Assembly (NCBI GenBank): GCA_964390495.1
Contig: CAYMIN010000011.1
Span: 71,469 to 135,468, forward strand
DNA length: 64,000 bases
Origin: UBA11051 sp964390495
Lineage (GTDB): Bacteria; Armatimonadota; Zipacnadia; Zipacnadales; UBA11051
Direction: 5' to 3'
A program made the position numbers and the translations under genes. The stretch's first letter is position 1; every line of letters begins with the position of its first letter. The notes under the pieces are model-generated. The model made no database searches and was not told the DNA's origin. It was given only the letters and a program-made list of their open reading frames with translations. Below, piece after piece: positions 43,478-51,797 of the stretch.

Positions 43478-44497
43478 ATGGCACTTAAGGTTGGATTCGT
43501 TGGCACCGGCGGTATCGCTAACCGCCATCTTCAGAACACCGCCAAGCGCGATGACATCGAGATGGTCGGCTATGCGGACGTAGTCCTGGATCGGGCCCAG
43601 GCAGCCGCCGAGGCATACGGTGGCAACGCCTATGAGAGCTTCATGGACCTGTACGACAACGAGGCGCCGGACGCGATTGTCATCTGCACCCCACCATTCG
43701 CGCATGGTGACATCGAGGTTGAAGCCGCCCAGCGGGGTATTCACTTCTTCGTCGAAAAGCCTGTCGCAATCAGCATGGACATGGCCAATGGCGTCCAGGA
43801 GGCAGTGGAGACCTCCGGCATCGCCACCCAGGTCGGGTATATGTTCCGCTTCTCCGAGGCCTTGATTCAGGTGCGCAAGCTGCTGGCGGACCGGCCCATC
43901 GCTATGGTGCAGGCCCATTACTACATGCCCGGGTTGCCTCCGCCTGCGTGGTGGCCCTACATGAACAAAGGCGGCGGGCAGCTTGTCGAGCAGGCCACTC
44001 ACATGCTCGATCTCGGCCGCTTCCTGGCCGGTGAGGTGGCGACGGTCACGGGTGAGACCGCCTGTGTGCGCGACTGGATCGAGGTTCCCGACGGCTACGA
44101 GCCTGAGGGCCTGCTCAAATACTCCGAGTCATTCGACATTCCGGATGTGACCGGTCTGCTGATGCGCTACGAGGGTGGGGCGCTGGGCACGCTGAGCTGC
44201 TCGCTGGTGCCGCAGGCGACCTGGGACGTGGGCTTCAAGGTGGTTGCCGACGGCCTCTTGGTGACCATTGAGGGCCCCAACGCAAGCTGGGTCGGCGACG
44301 AAGAGGGCGAGATGAAGGCCGGAGAGAACTGGGCCGAGTATGTGCTTTACGAGCTCTACGATCAGCTACTCGCCGGCAGCACCCAGACCAGCGTCCCGTA
44401 CCTGGAGGGGGTCAAGAGCCTGGCAATCTCCCTGGCCGGCTATGAGTCGGTGAAACGTGGCGGAGTTCCGGTGAGAATTGCCGATCTGCTCGGCTAG
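43478..44497 (+). CDS. Gfo/Idh/MocA-family NAD(P)-dependent oxidoreductase
   Basis: 339 residues. The N-terminal Rossmann motif GFVGTGGIANRHLQN, then DAIVICTPPFAHGDIEVEA and HFFVEKPVAI (the catalytic Lys of the EKP motif), define the family. GGGQLVEQATHMLDLGRFL supplies the conserved His of the C-terminal domain. Substrates are normally sugars, inositols or related polyols, oxidised in the cytoplasm. GGGAG lies about 8 nt before the ATG. It is divergent from the MttB-like gene across 208 bp and convergent with the UroD-like gene, whose stop lies 7 nt from its own. Confidence 0.9.
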   Translation: MALKVGFVGTGGIANRHLQNTAKRDDIEMVGYADVVLDRAQAAAEAYGGNAYESFMDLYDNEAPDAIVICTPPFAHGDIEVEAAQRGIHFFVEKPVAISMDMANGVQEAVETSGIATQVGYMFRFSEALIQVRKLLADRPIAMVQAHYYMPGLPPPAWWPYMNKGGGQLVEQATHMLDLGRFLAGEVATVTGETACVRDWIEVPDGYEPEGLLKYSESFDIPDVTGLLMRYEGGALGTLSCSLVPQATWDVGFKVVADGLLVTIEGPNASWVGDEEGEMKAGENWAEYVLYELYDQLLAGSTQTSVPYLEGVKSLAISLAGYESVKRGGVPVRIADLLG

Positions 44498-44503
44498 GCG
44501 GCA

Positions 44504-45562
44504 CTACCGCTTCCGCAGCTTCTCGCACAGCTCCAGGTAGTAAAGGCCGTTTTCGAGCGGTACGTTAGAGGGAATGTGGTTGCCCACGGCCATGAAGAAG
44601 CCGGGACAGTCGCGGCCGATGGCGTAGCTGGCCTCGACCTCGGCCCGGATCTGCTCTTTGGTGCCGAAGGTGAGAGTGCGACAGTCAACCTTGCCGCCGA
44701 AGATCGAGAGGCGGTCGCCGTACTTCTCGCAGACCATCTCGAAATCGGTCATCGGCTCAAAGATAAGCCCATCCACGCCGCAGTCAACGAAGTCGTCCAC
44801 GAACTCGGTGAAGTCGCCATCGGAGCAGAAAAGCAGCTTCTTGCCGGCATCCTTGAGCGGTGCCCAGAGCTGCTTGTACTTGGGGAAGATATACTTGCGA
44901 TACCAGTCGGGGTGAAAGATCGCGCCCTCGCTCCAGACCATATCATCGTGGCAAAGGAAGCAAGGTGCGGAGGTCTTGGCCTGGGCCTCGAAGAGCTGCA
45001 TATTCAGCTCCAGGATACTCTGCAGGACCTTGTCGAAACCATCGGGGTCGGTGCCGACGGCAGTCAGAAACATATCCCAGCCGAAGGTCTCGATGCACGC
45101 CGATACCATTGTGAAGTAGTAGCCGATCGGCCTGTAGTAATCCTCATTGCCGTCCCAGCCGTTGTGGTGGGCTTGCTCATAGAACTCGACCAGCGCCTCC
45201 TCATCTTCGTACAGGCCATACTCCTCCACGGCATCGAACTCCAGCACCTCTTCCGGTGTCTTGAAGGGTAGGCTGACGGTCTCGCGCTTGTCCGAGCCGT
45301 CTTCGAGGAATTCGGCGTGGCCCATGTCGGAGGTGCGGCCGCGCTCCCTGCGGTTGATTGGCTCACCGGCGGTGGACCACATGAACTCCAGGCCGGCGCC
45401 ACGGTGAAACTCCCCGTAGGCGTTTGGGCCGAGCGCCGGGTCCCTCGGATCAATGCCGGTGACGGCCTCGATCAGCGCCCAGTTGCTGCAATACTCGGTC
45501 TGGGGGATGCGGTCCGTCGGCTCCAGGTTGATCGCCGCCAGCGCCCGCTCTTTGCCGGTCAA
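44504..45562 (-). CDS. Uroporphyrinogen decarboxylase-like methyltransferase family protein, copy A
   Basis: About 352 residues. The likely start is TTG at 45562, giving LTGKERALAAINLEPTDRIPQ, the usual N terminus of this family, with AAGGGTGA upstream; the open frame continues into the preceding gene. GKKLLFCSDGDFTEFVDDFVDCG and IFGGKVDCRTLTFGTKEQIR are typical of the UroD/MtaA-MtbA superfamily, whose methyltransferase branch moves methyl groups between corrinoid proteins and thiols using zinc. Being a heme decarboxylase is unlikely given the context. It is 32 nt downstream of copy B and co-transcribed with it. It is only distantly similar to copy B. Confidence 0.8.
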   Translation of the reverse strand: MTGKERALAAINLEPTDRIPQTEYCSNWALIEAVTGIDPRDPALGPNAYGEFHRGAGLEFMWSTAGEPINRRERGRTSDMGHAEFLEDGSDKRETVSLPFKTPEEVLEFDAVEEYGLYEDEEALVEFYEQAHHNGWDGNEDYYRPIGYYFTMVSACIETFGWDMFLTAVGTDPDGFDKVLQSILELNMQLFEAQAKTSAPCFLCHDDMVWSEGAIFHPDWYRKYIFPKYKQLWAPLKDAGKKLLFCSDGDFTEFVDDFVDCGVDGLIFEPMTDFEMVCEKYGDRLSIFGGKVDCRTLTFGTKEQIRAEVEASYAIGRDCPGFFMAVGNHIPSNVPLENGLYYLELCEKLRKR

Positions 45563-45594
45563 GTTGGCTTCACCCTTAGACAGCGCGGTAGTCG

Positions 45595-46662
45595 CTAACC
45601 GGTTAGGGGCAAGTCTGCCTCTGCGGCCAGCACCTGTGAGATTGTGGCCATGCTCGTCTGCCATACCTGGTCGGGGATGTTCTCTGTGATTCCGACCAGG
45701 AACCGCGCACCCGGCGCGATGTCCTGCAGCATCCGGCGGGTGTAGGCGGCGATTTTTTCAGGCGGCCACAGATGCACAGGGGAGGGGTAGTTGGTCCAGA
45801 TGATCTTCTCCGGCCATGCCCGACGCGCCTCGGCCAGCTCCAGGTCGCCGTCCGGGACAGCCGCAAAAGCCTCGATAATGTCCACCTGAGACTTAGCTAC
45901 CGCCTCGGTCAGCACCTGCATGCGCCCGTCCATGTGTACGGCCAGCAGCTTACCCACAGGATGCAGATATGCGGCGAACTCGTCGTAACAGGGCACGCAG
46001 TACTGCTCGAAACGCTCGGGTCCGATCATATCGGCGGTGATGTTGTCACCAACGTGCAGCACCAGGGCCGGGCTGGCGGCGGCGATCTCGTACAGCTCGC
46101 GGCGGCGCTGCGCGATTGTTTCATAGAGGCCGAAGAACTCGTCAGGGCGCTCGTGCATGTCCACAGCGAACTGCTCGTGGCTCATCAGCTCCCACATCAT
46201 CGCCATCATCGGGGTGCGCGGGAACCACCCGCCCAGCACCACTCCCGCCTCGCCCATGATGTCAACTGCATTCAGAAATCTGTCATAATCCGGCGCATAG
46301 ACCTCATCGCGAACCATGAACTCGACGACCTGGTAGTCCTCCGGCTGCTTGATGAGGTATTCGGTCAGGCGAGTTGTGTCATAGCCGCCGCCGGTGCGCC
46401 GGACTTGCCAGACTTCCCCGACCGGCGTGTGGTAGGTATCGCGAACATGCAAGGTACCGTTGACGTAGTAGTTGCGGTGGGAGACCTCGACGTGCGGACG
46501 CTCCGTAGTGAAGACCTGGCAGTCGCTGACCAGGGCCAGGCCCTGATTGCGGAGTTGCTGTTCCGCCTCTCCACGAGGCAGCAGGCAACTGTAGCACGTG
46601 AAGGGAACGCGGTCCGGCATCTGGCCGTGCAGCGCCGCGAGCACTCGCTCTTTGGGGGTCAC
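45595..46662 (-). CDS. Uroporphyrinogen decarboxylase-like methyltransferase family protein, copy B
   Basis: About 355 residues. The GTG at 46662 is preceded by GGAGGAGGG and gives VTPKERVLAALHGQMPDRVPF, the normal family start. LLAVHMDGRMQVLTEAVAKS, IIEAFAAVPDGDLELAEARR and FLVGITENIP follow the UroD-type barrel pattern. Together with copy A, the MttB-like protein and the amidohydrolase it suggests one-carbon or methyl-group handling of an imported small compound, but reductive-dehalogenase or coenzyme M chemistry cannot be separated from sequence alone. It is 64 nt downstream of the amidohydrolase stop (46727) and co-directional with it. Confidence 0.8.
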   Translation of the reverse strand: MTPKERVLAALHGQMPDRVPFTCYSCLLPRGEAEQQLRNQGLALVSDCQVFTTERPHVEVSHRNYYVNGTLHVRDTYHTPVGEVWQVRRTGGGYDTTRLTEYLIKQPEDYQVVEFMVRDEVYAPDYDRFLNAVDIMGEAGVVLGGWFPRTPMMAMMWELMSHEQFAVDMHERPDEFFGLYETIAQRRRELYEIAAASPALVLHVGDNITADMIGPERFEQYCVPCYDEFAAYLHPVGKLLAVHMDGRMQVLTEAVAKSQVDIIEAFAAVPDGDLELAEARRAWPEKIIWTNYPSPVHLWPPEKIAAYTRRMLQDIAPGARFLVGITENIPDQVWQTSMATISQVLAAEADLPLTG

Positions 46663-46726
46663 AACTCGCCCTCCTCCGGGCACCCACACCTGTCAATGCT
46701 GAATTGAGGCCAGCAACCGCAACGGG

Positions 46727-47908
46727 CTACTCAGTCTCTCCGCGAGGGTGATAGTACTGCCTGAATTCGTCGTCGGTGCTGGCGACGACGCCCTCCTTCA
46801 TCACTAGCTGGATGTTGGCTTGCTCGTAGAGAACCGAGATGTCCGCCAGCGGGTCCTTGGCGACGATAAGTAGGTCGGCCAGCTTGCCCGGCTCGAGGGT
46901 GCCAAGCTCCTCCAGCTTGCCGTAGGCCTGGGCGGTGTTGCGGGTGCCGGCAACGATCGCCTCCATCGGCGAAAGCCCGCAGGCCACCAGCTCCATCATC
47001 TCAAACATCGCATCACCCGGGCCGCCATCGGTGCCGATCCCCATCGCGATACCCAGCTCATGGGCCTTGCGCACCCCCTCGCGATGGATCGGGTGGGCAT
47101 GGGACATCCGCTCCACCATATGCGGCGGCAGCCATTCACGCTGATAGGAGGCCTTACTGGTGATGTAGAGTGTCGGCAGATACGCGATACCTTTTGCCTT
47201 GATACCCTCGACGCCTTCCTCATCAATCAGTGCGCCATGGTGGATCTGGTCCACGCCCACCTGAATCGCATGATTGATTCCAGGCTGCGAATGGGCATGG
47301 ACGATGACCTGCTTACCTCTAGCGTGGGCCTCATCCACCAGCGCCTGTAGCTCTTCGACGGTGTAATCCTCGGTCTCGACGCGTTCGTGCTCCCACTGGA
47401 AGCCGCCCGAGGCGGCGGTCTTGATGAAATCGCAGCCGGCCATGCACATCTGGCGCACGCCTTTGCGAATCTCCCACGGCCCGTCGGCATCCACACCGGC
47501 GACATTATCATCCTCGCGGTGCATGTGGCCGCCGGTGGCCCCAACTACGCAGCCGACCCAGAGGCGCGAGGCATGACCGACCGAGCCGGCGGCGATTGCC
47601 TCGCGCAAAGTAACGGCTCCGGGGCCGCAAGCCGCGCCGGCAACGGTCGTTTGACCACGAGCCAGGTTCTGTCTCAAAGCGGTAAGCTGTTTTAGGCCGA
47701 AGCCGATGTGCTGGTGGCCGTCAATCACGCCGGGCATTACGGTCTTGCCGGTGGCGTCAATCTTCTCGGCCTCCTCAGGCACCTCGACTTCATCCGCTGT
47801 GCCGACCTGCTGCACCTTGCCTGCTTCAATGACGATGCTAGCATTCTCGATGGGATTGGCACCGGTGCCGTCTATGAGGGTGCCGCCGAGAATAGCCTTT
47901 GTGCTCAT
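46727..47908 (-). CDS. Metal-dependent amidohydrolase (imidazolonepropionase/prolidase-like)
   Basis: 393 residues from the ATG at 47908, which lies 7 nt after AAAGGAG; another ATG two codons upstream (47914) is too close to that site. The amidohydrolase-superfamily metal ligands are visible: VIDGHQHIG (HxH, about 63), FIKTAASGG (bridging Lys region), VIVHAHSQPG, DQIHHGALID and GIGTDGGPGD. The C-terminal LGTLEPGKLADLLIVAKDPL closes the composite beta domain. It hydrolyses a cyclic amide or dipeptide-like bond in the cytoplasm; the substrate is unknown. First gene of the minus-strand group with the two UroD-like genes. Confidence 0.85.
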   Translation of the reverse strand: MSTKAILGGTLIDGTGANPIENASIVIEAGKVQQVGTADEVEVPEEAEKIDATGKTVMPGVIDGHQHIGFGLKQLTALRQNLARGQTTVAGAACGPGAVTLREAIAAGSVGHASRLWVGCVVGATGGHMHREDDNVAGVDADGPWEIRKGVRQMCMAGCDFIKTAASGGFQWEHERVETEDYTVEELQALVDEAHARGKQVIVHAHSQPGINHAIQVGVDQIHHGALIDEEGVEGIKAKGIAYLPTLYITSKASYQREWLPPHMVERMSHAHPIHREGVRKAHELGIAMGIGTDGGPGDAMFEMMELVACGLSPMEAIVAGTRNTAQAYGKLEELGTLEPGKLADLLIVAKDPLADISVLYEQANIQLVMKEGVVASTDDEFRQYYHPRGETE

Positions 47909-47977
47909 TGCCATGCTCCTTTGTGTGCCGTGGCCTTTGAGTTCACGCGCTTGGTGCCTGCAGTTTCGCTCCTAGGC

Positions 47978-48010
47978 AAGAAAGAACCTCCCAGCCGCAA
48001 GGCGGGAGGT
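47978..48010 (-). terminator. Rho-independent terminator of the tandem-repeat protein gene
   Basis: On the minus strand ACCTCCC (48010-48004) pairs with GGGAGGT (47992-47986) around a GCC...GGC-closed loop, followed by TCTTTCTT. It lies 43 nt after the stop at 48053. Confidence 0.8.
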
Positions 48011-48052
48011 ATGGTTGGAGCAAGCAAAAGCACCACAGCGGCGCGCGGTCGG

Positions 48053-49411
48053 CTACTGGATCGTGAACACCAAGCGCCCGACCAGTTGATCCGCCTGTTT
48101 GATCGCGACATCGTAGGTGCCGGGCTGCAGGAACTCCGCGCGCGCCGGGAAGATGTAGGTAATTGCCTTCTGGTCGCCGGTCGCTATCAGCAGATGGCGA
48201 CGGGCCAGCTTACCTTCGTGCGACCATTCCAGCTTGATCTCAGTGTTGGCCGGCGCGCCGGCGATCCGCAAGAATAGGCCGACCTTCTCGGTGTTGGCGG
48301 GGAAGGTGTTGCTGACGCCTAGCGGGGTGTTGTTCTCATCCACGCCCAGGCAAAGGCTGGCTTCCTTGACCACGCTGGCAGGTGCCAGAGGCATCGGCGT
48401 CACTACCGGTGTCGCCGGTGTTGAGGGCGTAGTCGGCGTCGTGGGCGTCGTTGGCGTAGTTGGCGTGGTCGGCGTTGTCGGTTGGGCGGGGGTGGCCGAA
48501 GCTCCCAGCAGGCCGATGATCTGGGCGGCCTCCTGTGCCGGTCCGGCCACCAGGTGCACGATGTTGCCGTGCAGCACGCCTTGCACCAGCGGATTGGCCG
48601 ATACTTGCACAGGTGTGGTAGTGCCGGCGGCGATGGCCTGGCCGGCCATAGCCGCCAATAGGGCAGCGGCATCAGCGGCCGTCGGCAGCGTCATCGCGAC
48701 CGCTGTCAACGACTGAGCGCCCGCCTGTACGGTCTGGAAGGCACTGGCCTGGATCGGGAACTGCTGCGCGTTCACATTAGGTGCCATTGCATTGAGCACG
48801 TCGGCGGCGGCGACATCCTGCGGCGCACTGACCTGCCAGTCGGCTGGCAGTTGCGATTGGTCAAGCAGCCCGCCTGTCGGAGTTGTTGGAGTGGTCGGCG
48901 TCGTTGGCGTAGTTGGCGTGGTCGGCGTTGTCGGTTGGGCGGGGGTGGCCGAAGCTCCCAGCAGGCCGATGATCTGGGCGGCCTCCTGTGCCGGTCCGGC
49001 CACCAGGTGCACGATGTTGCCGTGCAGCACGCCTTGCACCAGCGGATTGGCCGATACTTGCACAGGTGTGGTAGTGCCGGCGGCGATGGCCTGGCCGGCC
49101 ATAGCCGCCAATAGGGCAGCGGCATCAGCGGCCGTCGGCAGCGTCATCGCGACCGCTGTCAACGACTGAGCGCCCGCCTGTACGGTCTGGAAGGCACTGG
49201 CCTGGATCGGGAACTGCTGCGCGTTCACATTAGGTGCCATTGCATTGAGCACGTCGGCGGCGGCGACATCCTGCGGCGCACTGACCTGCCAGTCGGCCGG
49301 CAGTTGCGATTGGTCAAGCAGCCCGGCATCAGCACCGGCCACCGCGCCGGGTAGGACAAGTGCCAGCACAACAGCAAGGCAAACAGGGGCCGGGAGCAAG
49401 CCTCGGCTCAT
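48053..49411 (-). CDS. Exported protein with two nearly identical 151-residue units and Thr-Pro linkers
   Basis: 452 residues. The ATG at 49411 follows GAGG by 8 nt; an ATG at 49438 also opens the frame. The signal peptide is SRGLLPAPVCLAVVLALVLP and is cut near AGADA. The mature protein holds two copies of a unit starting LLDQSQLPADWQVSAPQDVA and ending IIGLLGASATPAQ, each followed by a PTTPTTP linker. A C-terminal domain of about 110 residues (VVKEASLCLGVDENNTPL...GTYDVAIKQADQLVGRLVF) looks like a beta sandwich. The units match no family I know. The 453-bp period is identical between copies except for one synonymous base seen. Confidence 0.8.
   Translation of the reverse strand: MSRGLLPAPVCLAVVLALVLPGAVAGADAGLLDQSQLPADWQVSAPQDVAAADVLNAMAPNVNAQQFPIQASAFQTVQAGAQSLTAVAMTLPTAADAAALLAAMAGQAIAAGTTTPVQVSANPLVQGVLHGNIVHLVAGPAQEAAQIIGLLGASATPAQPTTPTTPTTPTTPTTPTTPTGGLLDQSQLPADWQVSAPQDVAAADVLNAMAPNVNAQQFPIQASAFQTVQAGAQSLTAVAMTLPTAADAAALLAAMAGQAIAAGTTTPVQVSANPLVQGVLHGNIVHLVAGPAQEAAQIIGLLGASATPAQPTTPTTPTTPTTPTTPTTPSTPATPVVTPMPLAPASVVKEASLCLGVDENNTPLGVSNTFPANTEKVGLFLRIAGAPANTEIKLEWSHEGKLARRHLLIATGDQKAITYIFPARAEFLQPGTYDVAIKQADQLVGRLVFTIQ
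48444..48872. repeat. 453-bp-period tandem duplication, unit 2
   Basis: Identical to 48897-49325 apart from one base that I found (48845 T against 49298 C, Pro codon CCA against CCG). The two units lie head to tail within one gene and keep the frame (453 = 3 x 151). Confidence 0.9.
48897..49325. repeat. 453-bp-period tandem duplication, unit 1
   Basis: Partner of 48444-48872. The near identity indicates a recent duplication, ongoing gene conversion, or an assembly artefact. Confidence 0.9.
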
Positions 49412-49707
49412 TCGCGATACCTCACTCAGCAACATCATTGACCTCCGCTAGTCGGACATGGCGTATGGATGATTTGTGGGGCTGAAAGCGCCTTCCAGCC
49501 AGATCCTATGGTAGCATATAGCTGCGAGTCACACAACGCCTGAGCTCGCCTCCAAAAGCCGGAAAGATGCGGTTGGGGCGGCAGGGCGTGAGCCTGAGCA
49601 GGGATTGGGGGCGGTTGTGGCGAAAAGGCCTACGGTATAGAGGTCTGCACGGCAGCTAATGCCAGCGAGGGAGGTATGGGCGCAGTTGCAGTTGCGCCCG
49701 CTAACCA

Positions 49708-50049
49708 GTGAAGATAGCATCCTATGTCTTAGCGGGCCTGCTGGGTCTGGGCGGAGTGGTATTCCTCATCGCCGCAGCCCAGGGCAATACGCTGACGCGG
49801 ATCGTGACCGGGGTGGTGCTGATCGGGGCGGCGATCCTGCTCAGTTTCCTGGGGCGCATCAAAACCCCGCAGCCGACGGTGGTGCAGCAGATCGAGCTGC
49901 CCGGGGACCTTCACGCCGAGCAGTTGAAGTGCAAGGCCTGTGGGGCCACCCTCGACCCCGAAAGCGTCGAGGTCAAAGCCGGCGGGATATTCGTGGAGTG
50001 TCCCTACTGCGGCACCTCCTACCAGATCGAGGAAGAGCCGAAATGGTGA
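49708..50049 (+). CDS. Small membrane protein with C-terminal zinc ribbon
   Basis: 113 residues starting at GTG 49708 (weak ribosome site). Two hydrophobic helices (YVLAGLLGLGGVVFLIAA and IVTGVVLIGAAILLSFL) are followed by a cytoplasmic or soluble tail with CKACGATLDP and CPYCGTSY, a CxxC-CxxC zinc ribbon. It resembles other bacterial zinc-ribbon membrane proteins of unknown role. Its stop (50047-50049) overlaps the ATG of the radical SAM gene at 50043, so the two are translationally coupled; this makes it a probable helper or anchor for the enzyme. Confidence 0.75.
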   Translation: MKIASYVLAGLLGLGGVVFLIAAAQGNTLTRIVTGVVLIGAAILLSFLGRIKTPQPTVVQQIELPGDLHAEQLKCKACGATLDPESVEVKAGGIFVECPYCGTSYQIEEEPKW

Positions 50050-51473
50050 GATTCACCGCCGGCCTGCTGAACCGGCTGGCTGTCAGCATTCGCGACGATT
50101 TCGCTCGCCTGAGCGACCACGTCCAGGCGCTCCGTCGCGCCGATGACATCCGGCCCGGCCTGTACACCTATCGCGTGAAAGACGCGGGCTACAGCCTCAG
50201 GCTGCATCTGCGGATTCACCCGGACCGCACCGGCCTGCTCTTCGTCAACGCGACCGAGGCGATCCAGCTCTCACCTACCCAGGCCGAGATGGCGAAACTG
50301 GCTCTCGATGGGATGCCTCAGCACCAGGCGCTGGCCCGGCTGCGGGTCTATTACCCCGAGGTCGCCGCTGCGGAGCTGGCGCAGCAGTTCGGGTGCATTC
50401 GTAGCATGGTCGAGAGGCTCAGGGCTCCCGCGGAGGGCTGCCGGCTCTGCGAGCTCGGTCTGCCCCAGCCGCCACCGTTTTCGGTGAGAGCCCAGGCCCC
50501 CTATAAGGCCGATCTGGCCCTGCACTATGCCTGCAACAACCGCTGCTCGCACTGCTACAACGAGCCGGGGCGCAAGACCATGCCCTCGCTGCCGCTGGAG
50601 CAGTGGAAAGAGGTGCTGCAGAGGCTTTGGGATATCGGCGTCCCTTACATCATTTTCACCGGCGGGGAGCCGACGTTGCACCCTCACCTGGTCGAGCTGG
50701 TGGAGTATGCCGAGGACCTGGGCCAGATCACCGGCGTCAATACCAATGGCCGGCGCCTCGCCCAGCCCGGTTTCGCCCAGGCGCTGCAGGCCGCCGGCCT
50801 CGACCATGTGCAGGTTACCCTCAACTCCCACCGCCGCGAGCTGCATAACCGTATCGTCAGGGCCCCAGCCTTCGATGAGACCGTGGCCGGTATCAGGGCA
50901 GCTCTGGAGGCCGGTCTGCACGTGCTGACCAATACCACGCTGATTGCGGACAATGCCGACGAGGCGCTGGAGATCGTGGACTTCCTGGCGGCTCTGGGGC
51001 TACGGACCTTCGCCATGAACGGGATGATCTACTCGGGCTGCGGGGCGCGGCATCCGGCTGCTCTGGCGGAAGGTCAATTGCAGCCGATTCTGCTGCAGGT
51101 GCGACAGCGGGCCGCCGAGCATGGGATGCGCTTTTTGTGGTACACGCCGACGCGCTACTGCCGGATGTCGCCGGTGGCGATGGGCCTGGGGATACGCTGC
51201 TGCAATGCGGCGGAGTACTCCATCTGCATCGAGCCGAACGGAGCGGTGCTGCCCTGCCAATCTTACTACGTGCCTGCAGGCAATATTCTCACCGACCCCT
51301 GGGAGGAGATCTGGGAAAGCGAGCTTTTCCGCAGGTTCCGGTATCGCCGCCAGGCGCCAAGGCAAGCCGGCCTGCCGGAGGAATGTTGGGAATGTGAGTT
51401 GCTTGACGTATGTGGCGGCGGCTGCCCCCTGGAGCGTCAGGAGCAGGAGGTCGCGGAGACCGCGGCCGGGTGA
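50043..51473 (+). CDS. Radical SAM/SPASM peptide-maturase-like protein with N-terminal PqqD-like domain
   Basis: 476 residues; the ATG at 50043 follows GAGGAAGAG and overlaps the previous gene by 7 nt (the frame opens further upstream, inside that gene). Residues about 33-110 (LLFVNATEAIQLSPTQAEMA, LARLRVYYP) look like a PqqD-type peptide-recognition domain. CRLC at 133-136 lies in the linker. C164, C168 and C171 (ACNNRCSHCYNEPG) bind the radical SAM cluster and FTGGEPTLHP is the SAM-binding motif. The C-terminal SPASM domain has cysteines near 386, 387, 395, 405, 448, 451, 457 and 461 for auxiliary clusters. Proteins of this type make thioether or C-C links in ribosomal peptides. No classic precursor peptide is next to it; the cysteine-tailed protein at 53119 is the best candidate target. 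Confidence 0.85.
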   Translation: MVRFTAGLLNRLAVSIRDDFARLSDHVQALRRADDIRPGLYTYRVKDAGYSLRLHLRIHPDRTGLLFVNATEAIQLSPTQAEMAKLALDGMPQHQALARLRVYYPEVAAAELAQQFGCIRSMVERLRAPAEGCRLCELGLPQPPPFSVRAQAPYKADLALHYACNNRCSHCYNEPGRKTMPSLPLEQWKEVLQRLWDIGVPYIIFTGGEPTLHPHLVELVEYAEDLGQITGVNTNGRRLAQPGFAQALQAAGLDHVQVTLNSHRRELHNRIVRAPAFDETVAGIRAALEAGLHVLTNTTLIADNADEALEIVDFLAALGLRTFAMNGMIYSGCGARHPAALAEGQLQPILLQVRQRAAEHGMRFLWYTPTRYCRMSPVAMGLGIRCCNAAEYSICIEPNGAVLPCQSYYVPAGNILTDPWEEIWESELFRRFRYRRQAPRQAGLPEECWECELLDVCGGGCPLERQEQEVAETAAG

Positions 51474-51797
51474 GAGTGTGGTGACGAGCGTCGTGCCGTT
51501 GGAGGGGCCGTGTCGAGTTGCGGTGAACTTGTCGAACCTCAAGGAGGCCGGCCCGCGCACAACGCTATCCTGCGAGCTCGCCATACCCAAACGGCTAACG
51601 ACAACGGCTGGGCCAGCCTTGTCTGTTTCGCACCGCGAAACAGCCTGCGACAGGCCGCTCCTTTACGACCAACAATTGCAAGACATGAGCTCGGAGCTAG
51701 AACTGCCCCAAACCTGCATAGCTACCAATGGATGCGCGACCCAGAGGGCTTGTGATTTGTCGCGCAATGATGAACTATTCGCCTTAGGAGGACCGCG
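51474..51797. other. Intergenic region holding a dispersed repeat
   Basis: No supported gene in 324 bp. Bases 51572-51673 are the second copy of the repeat at 36983-37078. The last 20 bases contain TTAGGAGGACCGCG, the ribosome site of the next gene. The repeat separates two genes that otherwise look like one operon, so it may be a later insertion. Confidence 0.7.
51572..51673. repeat. Dispersed repeat of about 100 bp, copy 2
   Basis: Matches 36983-37078 with small indels near the left end. Contains ACAGCCTGCGACAGGCC and the hairpin TGTTTCGC...GCGAAACA. Confidence 0.85.

Noticed and set aside
48430..48480. Short-period repeat GGCGT-GTTGGCGTAGTT resembling a CRISPR array
   Set aside because: It is the 9-bp periodic coding of the Thr-Thr-Pro linker and contains no unique spacers.
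49659..50042. N-terminal extension of the radical SAM protein in the same frame
   Set aside because: The extension lies within the zinc-ribbon membrane protein gene read in another frame, is Arg/Gly-rich without domain pattern, and a good ribosome site precedes the ATG at 50043.
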